Below, one piece after another: positions 39,774-49,112 of a stretch of DNA of 64,000 nt. Origin of the DNA: Sphingomonadaceae bacterium. Lineage in GTDB: Bacteria > Pseudomonadota > Alphaproteobacteria > Sphingomonadales > Sphingomonadaceae. A program made the position numbers and the translations under genes. Each line of letters begins with the position of its first letter. The first letter of the stretch is position 1. The DNA lies in contig JASBUR010000006.1 in assembly GCA_030147805.1 (NCBI GenBank), positions 62,001-126,000 of the forward strand, given 5' to 3'. The notes beneath the pieces are model-generated. The model saw nothing but the letters and a program-made list of their open reading frames with translations, made no database searches and was not told the origin of the DNA.

Positions 39774-40393
39774 AGAGCGGACCGCCGATGAAGAGCATCA
39801 CGATCGTGCGCCGCCGCGCCGACCTGTCGCGCGCCGCGTTCCGCGCTTATTATGAAGGGCATCACGCGCCGCTCGGCATCGCCTGGTTCGGCTTCGACCG
39901 CTATGTCCGCAACCATGTTGCCGAGGGTGCGCCCGACCCCGGCTTCGACTGCATCGCCGAATTCTGGCCGTCGGACCCCGACCAGATCGCGCGCGCGCTC
40001 GCGGCGGCCGGATCGCTCTTCGAGGAGGATGACGCCCGCTTCATGGCGCCCGAACGGAAGGGCGGCGCGGTCGAAGAGCGTCATCTCGCGGGGGCACCGC
40101 GCGAGGCCGATCCTGCCGGTACGCGAAAGCGGATCGACCTGCTGCGCGCGTCGACGCTTCCTGCCGCCGCCGTGATTGAACGGTGGGCGCGCGACGAAGT
40201 CGCGGCGGGTCGCGCCGCCCGCCTCACGATCGATCTTCCGATCGCCGGCCTGGGCAACCTCGACGACGTCGCACTGCTCCATCGCTGGGCGGGCGAGCGC
40301 GACGCGCCGCCGCCGGGCGAGCGTTCGGCGACGACGCTGGTCGAGGTCGACGAGACCCCTGCCGCGGCGCTGTTCGCGCCCGGCCGGCGCTGA
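39770..40393 (+). CDS. EthD-domain protein, second copy
   Basis: A 207-residue protein with the EthD pattern RRRADLSRAAFRAYYEGHHAPLG, RYVRNHV and FDCIAEFWPSD, then a second, diverged half after about residue 115. The ATG at 39770 overlaps the preceding stop; an ATG at 39788 is an alternative. It is related to the EthD protein at 9928-10593, which has the same order of blocks. The two are probably used on related ring-containing intermediates. Confidence 0.8.
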   Translation: MKSGPPMKSITIVRRRADLSRAAFRAYYEGHHAPLGIAWFGFDRYVRNHVAEGAPDPGFDCIAEFWPSDPDQIARALAAAGSLFEEDDARFMAPERKGGAVEERHLAGAPREADPAGTRKRIDLLRASTLPAAAVIERWARDEVAAGRAARLTIDLPIAGLGNLDDVALLHRWAGERDAPPPGERSATTLVEVDETPAAALFAPGRR

Positions 40394-40412
40394 CGCCCGA
40401 CCGCCGCGCCCG

Positions 40413-41825
40413 CTAGGAGCGCTGCCAGCCGCCGCCGAGCGCGCGGAACAGGTCGACCTGCGCGCCGGCGATGCGCGCGTCGGCGGCGGCCAGTGCCGCC
40501 TCGGTCTCGGCAAAGCTGCGCTCGGCGTCGAGCACCGCAAGCGAATCGGCGCGGCCCTCGCGCAGCTGGGCGCGGACGATGCGCACCGCGACCGCGGCCT
40601 GTTCCTGCGCCGCGGCCAGCGCGGTGCGCCGGTCGAGCTCGTGCGCATAGGCGTTGAGCGCGGTCTCGGTCTCCTCGAGCGCCTGCAGCACCGCGCCGTC
40701 GAACGCCGCGAGCGAACCGTCGCGGCCGGCCTGCGCCGCCTCGATGCGCGCCCGCGCCGCGCTCTGGTTAGGGACCTCCCAGCTGACCAGACCGCCGAGC
40801 AGCCAGCCGAGCGGACCGGCGCCGAAAAGATTGCCGAAGCCGCTGCTCGTCGAGCTGACCGAGCCGCCGAGCGTGATGCGCGGATAGAGGTCGGCGGTGG
40901 CGACTCCGACCCGCGCTGTGTCGGCGGCAAGCCGGCGTTCGGCGGCGCGCACGTCGGGCCGACGCGCGATCAGCGCGGCCCCGTCGCCGATGGGAAGCGG
41001 CTGGGTCAGGCGCGGCGTCGTGGCACGGCCGGCGACCTCGGCGGGCAGCGCCTGCGGCTGGCGGCCGGTCAGAGTCGCGAGCCGGTAGCCGGCGCGGTCG
41101 CGCTCGGCCTGAAGCGGCGAGATGGCCGCGCGCTGCTGCTCGCGCAGCGTCGAGACGCGCGCGACGTCGAGGCGGTCGGTGCGGCCGGCCTCGAAGCGCT
41201 TGCCGGTCAGCGTGGCGGTTCTGCCGACGAGGTCGACGATACGGTTCTGTACCGCGATCCGCTCCGCCGCGCTGGTCAGGTCGAAATAGGCACGCACCGT
41301 CTCGGCGATCACCGCGACTCGCACGGTGTCGGCGAGGCCTTCCGCCTCGCCGAGGTCGCCGCGCGCGGCCTCGATGCTGCGGCTGACCCGGCCGAACAGG
41401 TCGACCTCATAGGCGACGCTGAAACCGCCCTGGACGTTCCAGTCCTCGCGGTCGGCGCCCGGCGCGCGCTGCGGCGCGGGCAGCCGGCCATAGTCGGCGC
41501 CCGCCGAGATCGCCGTCTGCGGCAGCCGGTCGGCGCCGGTCTCGCGAAGCCCGGCGCGGGCGGCGGCGACGTTGGCGACCGCCTCGCGCAGGTCGGTGTT
41601 GTGCGCCAGCGCGTCGGCGACGAGCCTGTCGAGCACCGGGTCGCCGTAGAGCGTCCACCAGCGGTCGGCGGAAAGCTCGGCGCTGACCGCGGGGGTGGCG
41701 GTGGCGAAGGCCGGCGCCGGCGCGGCGAGCGCCGGCGGGGCATAGTCGGGACCGGCGCTGCAGGCGGCGAGCGCCAGCAGGCTGCCAGATAGAATGGCCT
41801 TTCGCAGGGTGAGCTTCCGAACCAT
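40413..41825 (-). CDS. RND efflux outer-membrane factor lipoprotein (NodT family)
   Basis: A 470-residue outer-membrane channel of the TolC/OprM (NodT) type. The lipobox LALAACS makes the cysteine the lipidated N-terminus. The two long repeated coiled-coil helical regions typical of the family are visible (DLREAVANVAAARAGLRETGADRLPQ and the corresponding half near 300). AAGGAG precedes the ATG. Last gene of the RND operon, 11 nt after the pump gene. It completes a tripartite pump for toxic small molecules. Confidence 0.93.
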   Translation of the reverse strand: MVRKLTLRKAILSGSLLALAACSAGPDYAPPALAAPAPAFATATPAVSAELSADRWWTLYGDPVLDRLVADALAHNTDLREAVANVAAARAGLRETGADRLPQTAISAGADYGRLPAPQRAPGADREDWNVQGGFSVAYEVDLFGRVSRSIEAARGDLGEAEGLADTVRVAVIAETVRAYFDLTSAAERIAVQNRIVDLVGRTATLTGKRFEAGRTDRLDVARVSTLREQQRAAISPLQAERDRAGYRLATLTGRQPQALPAEVAGRATTPRLTQPLPIGDGAALIARRPDVRAAERRLAADTARVGVATADLYPRITLGGSVSSTSSGFGNLFGAGPLGWLLGGLVSWEVPNQSAARARIEAAQAGRDGSLAAFDGAVLQALEETETALNAYAHELDRRTALAAAQEQAAVAVRIVRAQLREGRADSLAVLDAERSFAETEAALAAADARIAGAQVDLFRALGGGWQRS

Positions 41826-41836
41826 CGATCGGCTCC

Positions 41837-44800
41837 TTATTCGGCGGGCTGCAGCACCGGGGTCGCGGCCCGGCGATTGCCGAACCGCTCGCCCAGACGC
41901 CGCGCCACCACGTAAAACACGGGGGTGAAGATCAGCCCGAAGGCGGTGACGCCGATCATCCCGGCGAACACCGCGGTGCCGAGCGCCTGGCGCAGCTCGG
42001 CGCCGGGGCCCGTCGCGATCACCAGGGGCACCACGCCGAGGATGAAGGCGAAGCTGGTCATCAGGATCGGCCGCAGCCGCGTTTCCGCCGCCTCGACCGC
42101 CGCCTCGACGATCGACCGGCCGGCGTCCTCCGCCTGCTTGGCGAATTCGACGATCAGGATGGCGTTCTTGGCGGCGAGCGCGATCAGCACGACGAGGCCG
42201 ATCTGCGTCAGGATATTATTGTCCATGCCGCGCAGGTTGACGCCCACCATCGCCGCGAGCAGCGTCATCGGCACGATCAGGATGATCGCCAGCGGCAGCG
42301 TCAGGCTTTCGAACTGCGCCGCGAGCACCAGGAAGACGAACAGCACCGCGAGGCCGAACACGATCGCCGCGGTCGATCCCGCTGCCTTCTGCTGAAAGGC
42401 GATGCCCGTCCATTCGGTGCCATAGCCCTGCGGCAGCACCTCGGCGGCGAGCGTCTCCATCGCGGCAAGCGACTGGCCGGCCGAGAAGCCCGGCGCGGTG
42501 TCGCCGTCGACCTCGATCGCCGGGAACAGGTTGTAGCGCACGACGCGATACGGCCCGGCCCGGTCCTCGAAGTTGGCGACCGCGCCGAGCGGCACCATCG
42601 CGCCGCTGTCAGACCGCGTCTTGAGGTTGGCGATGTCGGCGACGCTGGTCCGCGAGGCGGCGTCGGCCTGCGCGGTGACGCGGTAGGTGCGGCCGAGCAG
42701 GTTGAAGTCGTTGACGAACGCCGAGCCGAGATAGACCGACATCGTCTCGAACACCCGCGACGGCGCGACGCCGAGCATTTCCGCCTTGGCGCGGTCGACG
42801 TCGGCGAAGATGCGCGGGGTGTTGGGGTCGAACAGCGTGTAGACCATCGCGAGGCCCGGCGTGGCGTTGGCCTTGCCGATCAGCGCGCCGGCATCGGCGG
42901 CCAGCTCGACCACGCCCTTACCCGACCGGTCCTGCACCATCATCCGCCAGCCGCCCGCCGAGCCGATGCCCTGGATCAGCGGCGGCGGCACGATGAAGAT
43001 CCGCGCCTCGTCGAATTCCGACGCCGCCTTCTGCAGCTCGGCCTGGATGCCGGCGGCGGTCAGCCCCATCGCCTGGCGCTCGTCGAACGGCTTCAGCGCG
43101 ACATAGGAGGCGGCCGAGTTGGGCGCGAGCGTTTGCGACGGCCCGTCGAAGCCGGCGAGCATCACCGTGCCCTCGACGCCGGGGACCTTCAGCAGCCGCG
43201 CCGAAACCTTGCGCATCACCGCATCGGTGCGTTCGATTGAGGCGCCCGACGGCAGCTGCATCGCGGCGAGAAAATAGCCCTGGTCCTGCGCCGGCACGAA
43301 GCCGGTCGGCGTCGCCATGAACAGCGCGCCGGCCAGCGCGACGAGCCCGGCGTAGATCGCCATCATGCGCTTCGGCATCCGGACGAGCTTGCGCGTCAGA
43401 TCGGCGTAGGCCGCCGCCAGCCGGTCGAAGCCGCGATTGAAGGCAATGAAGGCGCGGCCGGCGATGCCGCGCCAGCCGCCGACCGGCTCGGCATGGCCGG
43501 CCTTCAGCAGCCGCGCGGCGAGCGCTGGCGACAGCGTCAGCGACAGCAGCAGCGAGATGATCGTCGCCGCCGAGATCGTCACCGCGAACTGCTTGTAGAA
43601 CTGGCCCGAGATGCCGCTGAGGAACAGCGTCGGCACGAACACCGCGCACAGCACCAGCACGATCGCCACCAGCGCGACGGCGACTTCGTCCATCGAGCGG
43701 CGCGCCGCCTCGATCGGCGCGAGACCGCGCGCGATGTTGCGCTCGACATTTTCGACGACGACGATGGCATCGTCGACGACGATGCCGATCGCCAGCACCA
43801 GCCCGAACAGCGACAGGTTGTTGATCGAGTAGCCGAGCGCGCCGAGTACCGCGAAGGTGCCGATCAGCGACACGGGAATCGCGATCACCGGGATGACCGC
43901 GGCGCGCCAGCTGCCGAGGAAGACGAGGATGACGAGCACGACGAGCACCACCGCCTCGAACAGCGTGGCGTTGACGGCCTCGATCGACTTTTCGATGAAC
44001 TCGGTCGGGTTGTAGATGATGCGATAGGCCATCCCCTTGGGGAAATCGGCGCTGAGCGAGGCCATCTCGGCCTTGATCGCGTCCGAGGCGGCGAGCGCGT
44101 TCGAGCCCGGGCGCTGGAAGATGCCGATGTGCACCGCCTCCTGCCCCGACAGATAGGTGTTGGTGCTGTAGTCCTGCGCGCCCAATTCGACGCGCGCCAC
44201 GTCGCGAACGCGCACCTGGCGGCCGTCGGGATCGGTGCGGATGATGACGTCGGCGAACTGCGCCGGATCGGTCAGCCGGCCCTGCGTCTGGACCGACAGC
44301 TGAAAGGCGGCACCGCTGTCGCGCGGCGGCTGGCCGATGGCGCCGGCGGCGACCTGGGCATTCTGCCCGCGCAGCGCCGCGACGATCTCGCCGGCGGTGA
44401 GGTCGAGCGCGGCGGCGCGCGCCGGATCGATCCAGATACGCATCGAATAGTCGCGCGCGCCGAACAGCTGCACGTCGCCGACGCCGTCGATGCGCGACAG
44501 CCGGTCGCGGATCTGCGTCAGCGCGTAGTTCGACACATAGCCGCGGTCGAGCGAGCCGTCGGGCGAGATAAGATTGATGACCATCAGGAAGTCGGGCGAG
44601 GTCTTGCGCGTGACGACGCCGAGGCGCTGGACGTCCTCGGGCAGCCGCGGCAGCGCCACGGCGACGCGATTCTGCACCAGCACCTGCGCGTTATCGAGAT
44701 CGGTTCCCTGCTTGAAGGTGACGGTGATCACGCCGCGGCCGTCGCCGGTCGATTGCGACGACAGGTAGAGCATGTCGTCGACGCCGTTGATCTCCTGCTC

Positions 44801-45001
44801 GATCGGCGCGGCCACGGTCTCGGCGACCGTCTCCGCCGAGGCGCCCGGATAGGTGGCGGTCACGGTGACCGTCGGCGGCACGATGTCGGGATATTGCGCC
44901 ACCGGCAGCCCGAAATAGGCGATGCCGCCGACGATGGTGATGACGATCGCGATGACGGCGGCGAAGATCGGCCGGTCGATGAAGAGGCGGGACAGGCGCA
45001 T
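41837..45001 (-). CDS. RND efflux pump inner-membrane transporter (HAE1/AcrB type)
   Basis: A 1054-residue hydrophobe/amphiphile efflux RND permease. The first helix follows MRLSRLFIDRPIFAAVIAIVIT. GIVVDDAIVVVENVERN in helix 4 holds the proton-relay aspartates, and AAKNAILIVEFAKQ in helix 10 the relay lysine. Length and the two large periplasmic loops are normal. AAAGGA precedes the ATG. It exports hydrophobic compounds by proton antiport with the adaptor and channel encoded beside it. Confidence 0.95.
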   Translation of the reverse strand: MRLSRLFIDRPIFAAVIAIVITIVGGIAYFGLPVAQYPDIVPPTVTVTATYPGASAETVAETVAAPIEQEINGVDDMLYLSSQSTGDGRGVITVTFKQGTDLDNAQVLVQNRVAVALPRLPEDVQRLGVVTRKTSPDFLMVINLISPDGSLDRGYVSNYALTQIRDRLSRIDGVGDVQLFGARDYSMRIWIDPARAAALDLTAGEIVAALRGQNAQVAAGAIGQPPRDSGAAFQLSVQTQGRLTDPAQFADVIIRTDPDGRQVRVRDVARVELGAQDYSTNTYLSGQEAVHIGIFQRPGSNALAASDAIKAEMASLSADFPKGMAYRIIYNPTEFIEKSIEAVNATLFEAVVLVVLVILVFLGSWRAAVIPVIAIPVSLIGTFAVLGALGYSINNLSLFGLVLAIGIVVDDAIVVVENVERNIARGLAPIEAARRSMDEVAVALVAIVLVLCAVFVPTLFLSGISGQFYKQFAVTISAATIISLLLSLTLSPALAARLLKAGHAEPVGGWRGIAGRAFIAFNRGFDRLAAAYADLTRKLVRMPKRMMAIYAGLVALAGALFMATPTGFVPAQDQGYFLAAMQLPSGASIERTDAVMRKVSARLLKVPGVEGTVMLAGFDGPSQTLAPNSAASYVALKPFDERQAMGLTAAGIQAELQKAASEFDEARIFIVPPPLIQGIGSAGGWRMMVQDRSGKGVVELAADAGALIGKANATPGLAMVYTLFDPNTPRIFADVDRAKAEMLGVAPSRVFETMSVYLGSAFVNDFNLLGRTYRVTAQADAASRTSVADIANLKTRSDSGAMVPLGAVANFEDRAGPYRVVRYNLFPAIEVDGDTAPGFSAGQSLAAMETLAAEVLPQGYGTEWTGIAFQQKAAGSTAAIVFGLAVLFVFLVLAAQFESLTLPLAIILIVPMTLLAAMVGVNLRGMDNNILTQIGLVVLIALAAKNAILIVEFAKQAEDAGRSIVEAAVEAAETRLRPILMTSFAFILGVVPLVIATGPGAELRQALGTAVFAGMIGVTAFGLIFTPVFYVVARRLGERFGNRRAATPVLQPAE

Positions 45002-45016
45002 CGGTCGTCCTTTGGC

Positions 45017-46318
45017 TTAGCGGGCGAAGGTCGCTTGCGCGGCGGGAACCGGCAGCGACGTGGCGGCGGCGGTGACCATCGCGACCGGGGCGATCGAGCC
45101 GGCGCGCAGCTCGGCCTTCTGGCCCGGCTGCACCATCTGCAGGCCGCGGATGACGACGCGGTCGGCGGTGGTCAGCCCGTCGGCGACGATGCGCAGGCCG
45201 TTGATGACCGGGCCGAGCGTGACGGGGCGCGCGGTGACGGTGCCGTCGGCGGCGGCGACATACACCAGCTTGCGCGCCTGATCGGTGACGATCGCGCTGT
45301 CGGGTACCAACAGCGCCGGCCGCTCGCCGGCGCTTGCCAGCCGCATGTTGCCGAACATGCCGGCGGTCAGGAAACCGTCGGGGTTGGCGACGACGGCGCG
45401 GCCGCGGATCGTGCCCGACCGCGGATCGATGCCATTGTCGGTGAAGTCGAGCGTGCCGCGCCACTTGTACGCGGTCTCGTCCTGCAGCCGCACCTCGACC
45501 TCGCCGCCGGTGTCCGCCCCGGCGCGGCGCGCCTTCAGGTAGAGCGCCTCGGAGCCGTCGAAGGTGAAATAGAGCGGGTCGAGCTTGTGGATGGTGGTGA
45601 GCAAGGTCGCACTGCCCGCCTCCCCGCCCGCCACCAGGTTGCCGACGTCGGCGCGGCGGTCGGAGATGCGGCCCGAAATCGGCGCGCGCACCGCGGTGAA
45701 CTCGACGTCGAGCTGGCGCGTGCGTACCGCGGCGTCGGCGCCGGCGACCTGCGCTTCGGCAGCGCGGACGGTGGCGCGCAGCGTGTCGATCTCCTGCGCC
45801 GAGACCGCTTCGTCGGCGATCAGCCGCTCGGCGCGCACCAGTTCGGCGCGGGCGAGCGCCGCGGCGGTGCGCGCCTGCGAGGCGCGCGCCTGCGCTTCGG
45901 CGAGCGCCGCGGCGTAGGGGCGCGGGTCGATGGTGAACAGCAGCTGTCCGCGGGCGACATTCTGGCCGTCGCGGAAGTGGATCGCGGTGATCGGCCCGCC
46001 GACGCGCGGCCGGATGTCGACGCTTTCGCTGGCGGCGAAGCGGCCGACATAGCTGTCCCATTCGGTGACGGCGCGTTCGAGCGGCGCGGCGACGGTTACC
46101 GTCGGCAGCGGCGCCGGCGCGGCGGGGGCCGGCGACTGGCCGACGAGCGCATAGCCGATGGCGAGCGCCAGCACGCCGACAGGCACCGCGATCAGCGCCT
46201 TGCGACGCCGGGCGGCGGGCATGGCCGGGGCGGCGGGCGCCGGGGCAGCGCGCGTCACCGACAGGCCGGTATCGCGGTCGGGGCCGTCGTGATGGATGGG
46301 CGTCTGCGATTCGAGCAT
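45017..46318 (-). CDS. RND efflux periplasmic adaptor (membrane fusion protein)
   Basis: A 433-residue adaptor with an N-terminal cytoplasmic stretch of about 38 residues. One helix follows (KALIAVPVGVLALAIGYALV), then the biotinyl-lipoyl-like hairpin (VRPRVGG-type RPRVGGPITAIHFRDGQNV), a coiled coil and a beta-barrel. The ATG at 46318 has AGAGGAG upstream. It links the pump and the outer-membrane channel. It lies 2 nt after the small gene at 46321. Confidence 0.92.
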   Translation of the reverse strand: MLESQTPIHHDGPDRDTGLSVTRAAPAPAAPAMPAARRRKALIAVPVGVLALAIGYALVGQSPAPAAPAPLPTVTVAAPLERAVTEWDSYVGRFAASESVDIRPRVGGPITAIHFRDGQNVARGQLLFTIDPRPYAAALAEAQARASQARTAAALARAELVRAERLIADEAVSAQEIDTLRATVRAAEAQVAGADAAVRTRQLDVEFTAVRAPISGRISDRRADVGNLVAGGEAGSATLLTTIHKLDPLYFTFDGSEALYLKARRAGADTGGEVEVRLQDETAYKWRGTLDFTDNGIDPRSGTIRGRAVVANPDGFLTAGMFGNMRLASAGERPALLVPDSAIVTDQARKLVYVAAADGTVTARPVTLGPVINGLRIVADGLTTADRVVIRGLQMVQPGQKAELRAGSIAPVAMVTAAATSLPVPAAQATFAR

Positions 46319-46320
46319 GG

Positions 46321-46680
46321 CTAGCTCCTCTGGATCGGGGTGGGGGCGAGACCGAAGCGGCCGAGGACCGCGTCGATCTGGAAGGCGGTTAGGCCGCGGC
46401 GACGGGCGCGATCGGTCTCGCGCTCGACGATGCGACGGGTGCCGAGCCGGGCGGCGACGCCGAGACGGCGCAGCGTCTCGAGGCGCGGGTCGGCGAGCGG
46501 GGTCGCGAGGCGCAGGCCGAGCAGCCGGCCGACGAGACGAGTCCAGCGGCCGCCAAGCGTCGCGAGTCCGTCGTGCGCCGCGATGTCGAGCGCTGCCTGG
46601 TCGAGCCGGTCGAAGCCGGGCGCCGTCGCGGCGCGCACGGGCGTCCAGCGCTGCGGGTCGGAAAGGTCGAGATAGGCCAT
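46321..46680 (-). CDS. Small conserved-looking protein leading the RND operon, unknown function
   Basis: A 119-residue protein with GGAG 7 nt before the ATG and only 2 nt between its stop and the adaptor start, so it is the first gene of the efflux operon. It has no signal peptide. It is arginine-rich and helical, with ADPRLETLRRLGVAARLG and RRRGLTAFQIDAVLGRFG near the C-terminus. I do not recognise a family. The dyad at 46781-46796 is upstream, with TAGATA at 46731-46736 as a -10 candidate. A role as regulator or assembly factor is a guess. Confidence 0.65.
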   Translation of the reverse strand: MAYLDLSDPQRWTPVRAATAPGFDRLDQAALDIAAHDGLATLGGRWTRLVGRLLGLRLATPLADPRLETLRRLGVAARLGTRRIVERETDRARRRGLTAFQIDAVLGRFGLAPTPIQRS

Positions 46681-46780
46681 CTGCTGTCTCCATCCTGGGG
46701 CCGGGGGGACGGCGCGCCAGTCGATGGCCCTATCTACGGTGCGGCCGGTCGGCGTTCATTCAGACGCGCGGCTCGCCGGC

Positions 46781-46796
46781 CTATACGTAGGTTTAG
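46781..46796. promoter_or_regulatory. Dyad CTATA-N6-TATAG type, upstream of the RND operon
   Basis: CTATA-CGTAGG-TTTAG, centred about 108 nt before the ATG at 46680. On the minus strand a CGTAGATA segment (TAGATA at 46731-46736) follows after 44 nt and may be the -10 element. The same dyad appears at six other places in the right part of the window. Confidence 0.6.
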
Positions 46797-46825
46797 ATTG
46801 ACCCTCTCCTTCGGCACCTCCGGCG

Positions 46826-46862
46826 AGAAAAGAGCGGGCGGTGCCGGGGAGGCACCGCCCGC
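46826..46862 (-). terminator. Rho-independent terminator of the DoxX gene
   Basis: GCGGGCGGTGCC (46834-46845) and GGCACCGCCCGC (46851-46862) form a perfect 12-bp stem with a 5-nt loop. On the minus strand it is followed by TCTTTTCT. It is 87 nt downstream of the DoxX stop and isolates that gene from the RND operon. Confidence 0.75.
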
Positions 46863-46948
46863 CAGCAATCCGCGGATCGGGGAGGGGGAGAGATCGCGCG
46901 GAGGTCCGGGGGGCTGCAAAGGGGGGAAGAGCCGGCCCGGAGTCAGGG

Positions 46949-47350
46949 TCAGGCAAGCACCGCCGGCGAACGCTGGCCGGCCACTGCAACGCGCGCCGCG
47001 TCGAGCGCCACGATCTGCAGCAGTCCGCCGACGATGGCGATGTTCTTGAGGAAGTGGATGAGCTGGTTCTGGTCGGCAAAATCAGCGTGGAAACCGATCG
47101 CCGCGACGACCGAGAAGCCGGCGAGCAGCGCCGCCACCAGCTGAACGCGATAGCCGATCACCAGCAGCGCCGCCCCGATCAGCTCGAGCGCGACCGCGCC
47201 GGCGAAGGCAAGCGCGGGAAGCGGGAGCCCCGCGGCGGCGATATAGCCGATGGTGGCGTCGGGTGCGGCAAGCTTGCCGACGCCGCTGAACAGGAACAGG
47301 CCGGCGATGAGCACGCGGCCGGCGGTAGCGAGGGGCTTGGCGTTCGTCAT
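46949..47350 (-). CDS. DoxX-family membrane protein
   Basis: A 133-residue protein with four hydrophobic helices. GRVLIAGLFLFSGVGKL and FLKNIAIVGGLLQI are the DoxX-type first and last helices. GGAG lies about 8 nt before the ATG at 47350. DoxX proteins are associated with redox and thiol-stress complexes and with respiratory enzymes in other bacteria. Here the gene is monocistronic, preceded by a dyad and a TAGAAT promoter, and ended by a terminator. Confidence 0.88.
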   Translation of the reverse strand: MTNAKPLATAGRVLIAGLFLFSGVGKLAAPDATIGYIAAAGLPLPALAFAGAVALELIGAALLVIGYRVQLVAALLAGFSVVAAIGFHADFADQNQLIHFLKNIAIVGGLLQIVALDAARVAVAGQRSPAVLA

Positions 47351-47432
47351 GGGGCGTCTCCGGATCGAGGCGGTGCCGTCCGAGGCCGGCACCCGTCGAA
47401 GCGATAGATGCCCGATGGCCGGGCCGCGCGAC

Positions 47433-47447
47433 ATTCTACGGGAGTGT
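47433..47447 (-). promoter_or_regulatory. Promoter block with TAGAAT -10 element, DoxX gene
   Basis: Minus-strand ACACTC-C-CGTAGAATGTCGCG starting at 47447; TAGAAT occupies 47438-47433. The same block with one base difference occurs before the small membrane protein gene (TAGAAT at 50283-50288). The dyad at 47455 is 16 nt upstream. Confidence 0.55.
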
Positions 47448-47454
47448 GGCTGGC

Positions 47455-47470
47455 CTATACGTCGGTATGG
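47455..47470. promoter_or_regulatory. Dyad CTATA-N6-TATGG upstream of DoxX
   Basis: CTATA-CGTCGG-TATGG, centred 112 nt before the DoxX ATG. It starts exactly at the stop codon of the histidine kinase gene (47455-47457), so kinase and control site overlap. Confidence 0.6.
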
Positions 47471-49062
47471 CAGGTCGGCGGCATGTCGCAGGGGCCGCCC
47501 GCCGGCACGGTGAAGCGGAAGATCGCCCCGCCCTCGGGCTGGCAGTTCGCCTCGATCGTCCCGCCATGCGCCTCGACGATGGTGCGCGCCACCGACAGCC
47601 CCATGCCCATGCCGCTTTCCTTCGTCGTGTAGAAGGCGCCGAACAGCTTCGACGAGTCGCAGTCGGGAAAGCCCGGGCCGGTATCGGCGACCTCGAAGGC
47701 CACCATCGCGCCGTCGGCGCGCGACCGGACGGTTACCCGCCGCGTGCCCTCGGGCTGGCCCGCCATCGCCTGCGCGGCGTTGATCATCAGGTTGATCGTC
47801 ACCTGCTGGAGCTGGATGCGGTCGGCGACGATCTCGGGCAGCCGCGATGCCAGCTCGAGCCGCAGCTCGACGCCCTGCGCATCGAGCTGCCGCCGTACCA
47901 TCGCGACGGCATCGTCGATCATCAGGTTGGGGCACAGCGGCTCGCGCACGCTCTCACCCTTGACCGCCAGCGCCCGGGTGCGCGCGATGATCTCCGAAGC
48001 GCGGTTCGCTTCCTCGATCAGCCGCGCGATCGCCGCCTTGGCCTCGCCAAGGTCGGGCTCGGCGCGGTTGAGCCAGCGCAGCGCCGCATTGCCGTTGGCC
48101 GCGACCGCGGCGAGCGGCTGGTTGACTTCATGCGCGATCGACGCGGTCAGCTCGCCGAGCGTCGAGACGCGCGCGGCATGCGCCAGATCGGCCTGCACCT
48201 TGGCAAGCGCCTGTTCCTTGGCGACGCGCTCGCTGATGTCGACCATGCCGACGGTCACATGATGCTTGGGGCCGGCATCGTCGGGAAAGGCGCAGGTGAA
48301 CAGCACGTCGAACGCCTGGCCGTCGGCGCGCTGCAGCACCGTCTCGATCTCGTAGGTCGGCTGTCCGGCAATCGCGGCGGCGAGGCTTCCGGCGAAGGCG
48401 GCTTCGCTTTCTGCCGGCCAGAAGCGACCGATCGGCGTTCCGGCGACGCTGTTGCGATCGATGCCGAACATCGACGCCGCTTTGTCGTTGACGTCGATGA
48501 TGCGTGTCGCGTCCATCACCCGCCGCACCAGGCCCGGCTCGGCCAGCAGATGGGCTTGTGGGTCGGCGCTATCGGACGCCTTCAAGCGGAGGATCACCGG
48601 CTTCGCGCCCGAGAAGTCGAGTTCCCAGAAGGCGACCGCGGTGCCGTCGAACACGCCGCGGAAGCGGTGCTGGTGCAGCGCCACGTCGAACGCCAGCACG
48701 TAGAAGCCCAGGAAGCCGTCGGGGCCCATCTTGGGGACGTAGCGGATCGCCGCGTCGCGCATCATGCCGTCGCGGTGGGGCATCTGCGCGTCGAACGAGA
48801 CCTGTTCGCCCTTCGCCACCCGCTCGAGATAGGGAAGCCGATGCGCATAGACCTCGGGCGCGAAGAACTCGCGCATGTGCAGGCCGACGAGCTCGTCGGG
48901 CGACCGGCCGTGCCATTCGAGATGGTGCGCATTGGCGAAGCGGCAGATGTGATCGGCGTCGAAGATGGCGATCAGCGCCGGCAGCGCGTCGGCGATCTTG
49001 CGCAGATTGCTGTCCGCCGCGAGCGCGGCGCGCATCGACTCCTGCTGATCCCGGTCGGCCAT
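47455..49062 (-). CDS. PAS-domain sensor histidine kinase (FixL-like), module 1
   Basis: A 535-residue kinase without membrane segments, so cytoplasmic. The PAS domain (about residues 20-130; RKIADALPALIAIFDAD) and a second PAS-like region (about 135-280, ending VGMVDISERV) precede the HisKA domain, with phosphorylated H311 in ASIAHEVNQPLAA. The HATPase domain carries NLMINAAQA, DTGPGF and GMGMGLSVAR. It is divergent from a FixJ-type regulator whose start is about 50 nt away, so they should form a pair. It is closely related to the kinase at 57507-59573. Confidence 0.93.
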   Translation of the reverse strand: MADRDQQESMRAALAADSNLRKIADALPALIAIFDADHICRFANAHHLEWHGRSPDELVGLHMREFFAPEVYAHRLPYLERVAKGEQVSFDAQMPHRDGMMRDAAIRYVPKMGPDGFLGFYVLAFDVALHQHRFRGVFDGTAVAFWELDFSGAKPVILRLKASDSADPQAHLLAEPGLVRRVMDATRIIDVNDKAASMFGIDRNSVAGTPIGRFWPAESEAAFAGSLAAAIAGQPTYEIETVLQRADGQAFDVLFTCAFPDDAGPKHHVTVGMVDISERVAKEQALAKVQADLAHAARVSTLGELTASIAHEVNQPLAAVAANGNAALRWLNRAEPDLGEAKAAIARLIEEANRASEIIARTRALAVKGESVREPLCPNLMIDDAVAMVRRQLDAQGVELRLELASRLPEIVADRIQLQQVTINLMINAAQAMAGQPEGTRRVTVRSRADGAMVAFEVADTGPGFPDCDSSKLFGAFYTTKESGMGMGLSVARTIVEAHGGTIEANCQPEGGAIFRFTVPAGGPCDMPPTCHTDV

Positions 49063-49112
49063 CGCGCGCGATGATTGACGATCGGGGCGCCCTCGTCCAG
49101 CATCAGTGGCAT

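Noticed and set aside
43493-46324. 943-codon open frame on + opposite the RND genes
   Set aside because: It mirrors the real minus-strand pump and adaptor genes. The product is rich in R, H, D and G with no domain, as expected from the third-position GC bias of the opposite strand.
47351-47454. EcfG-type general stress promoter (GGAAC-N16/17-CGTT) as explanation of the stress-like genes
   Set aside because: I did not find this pattern in front of DoxX, the small membrane protein or the OsmC gene. The dyad plus TAGAAT block is the consistent signal instead.
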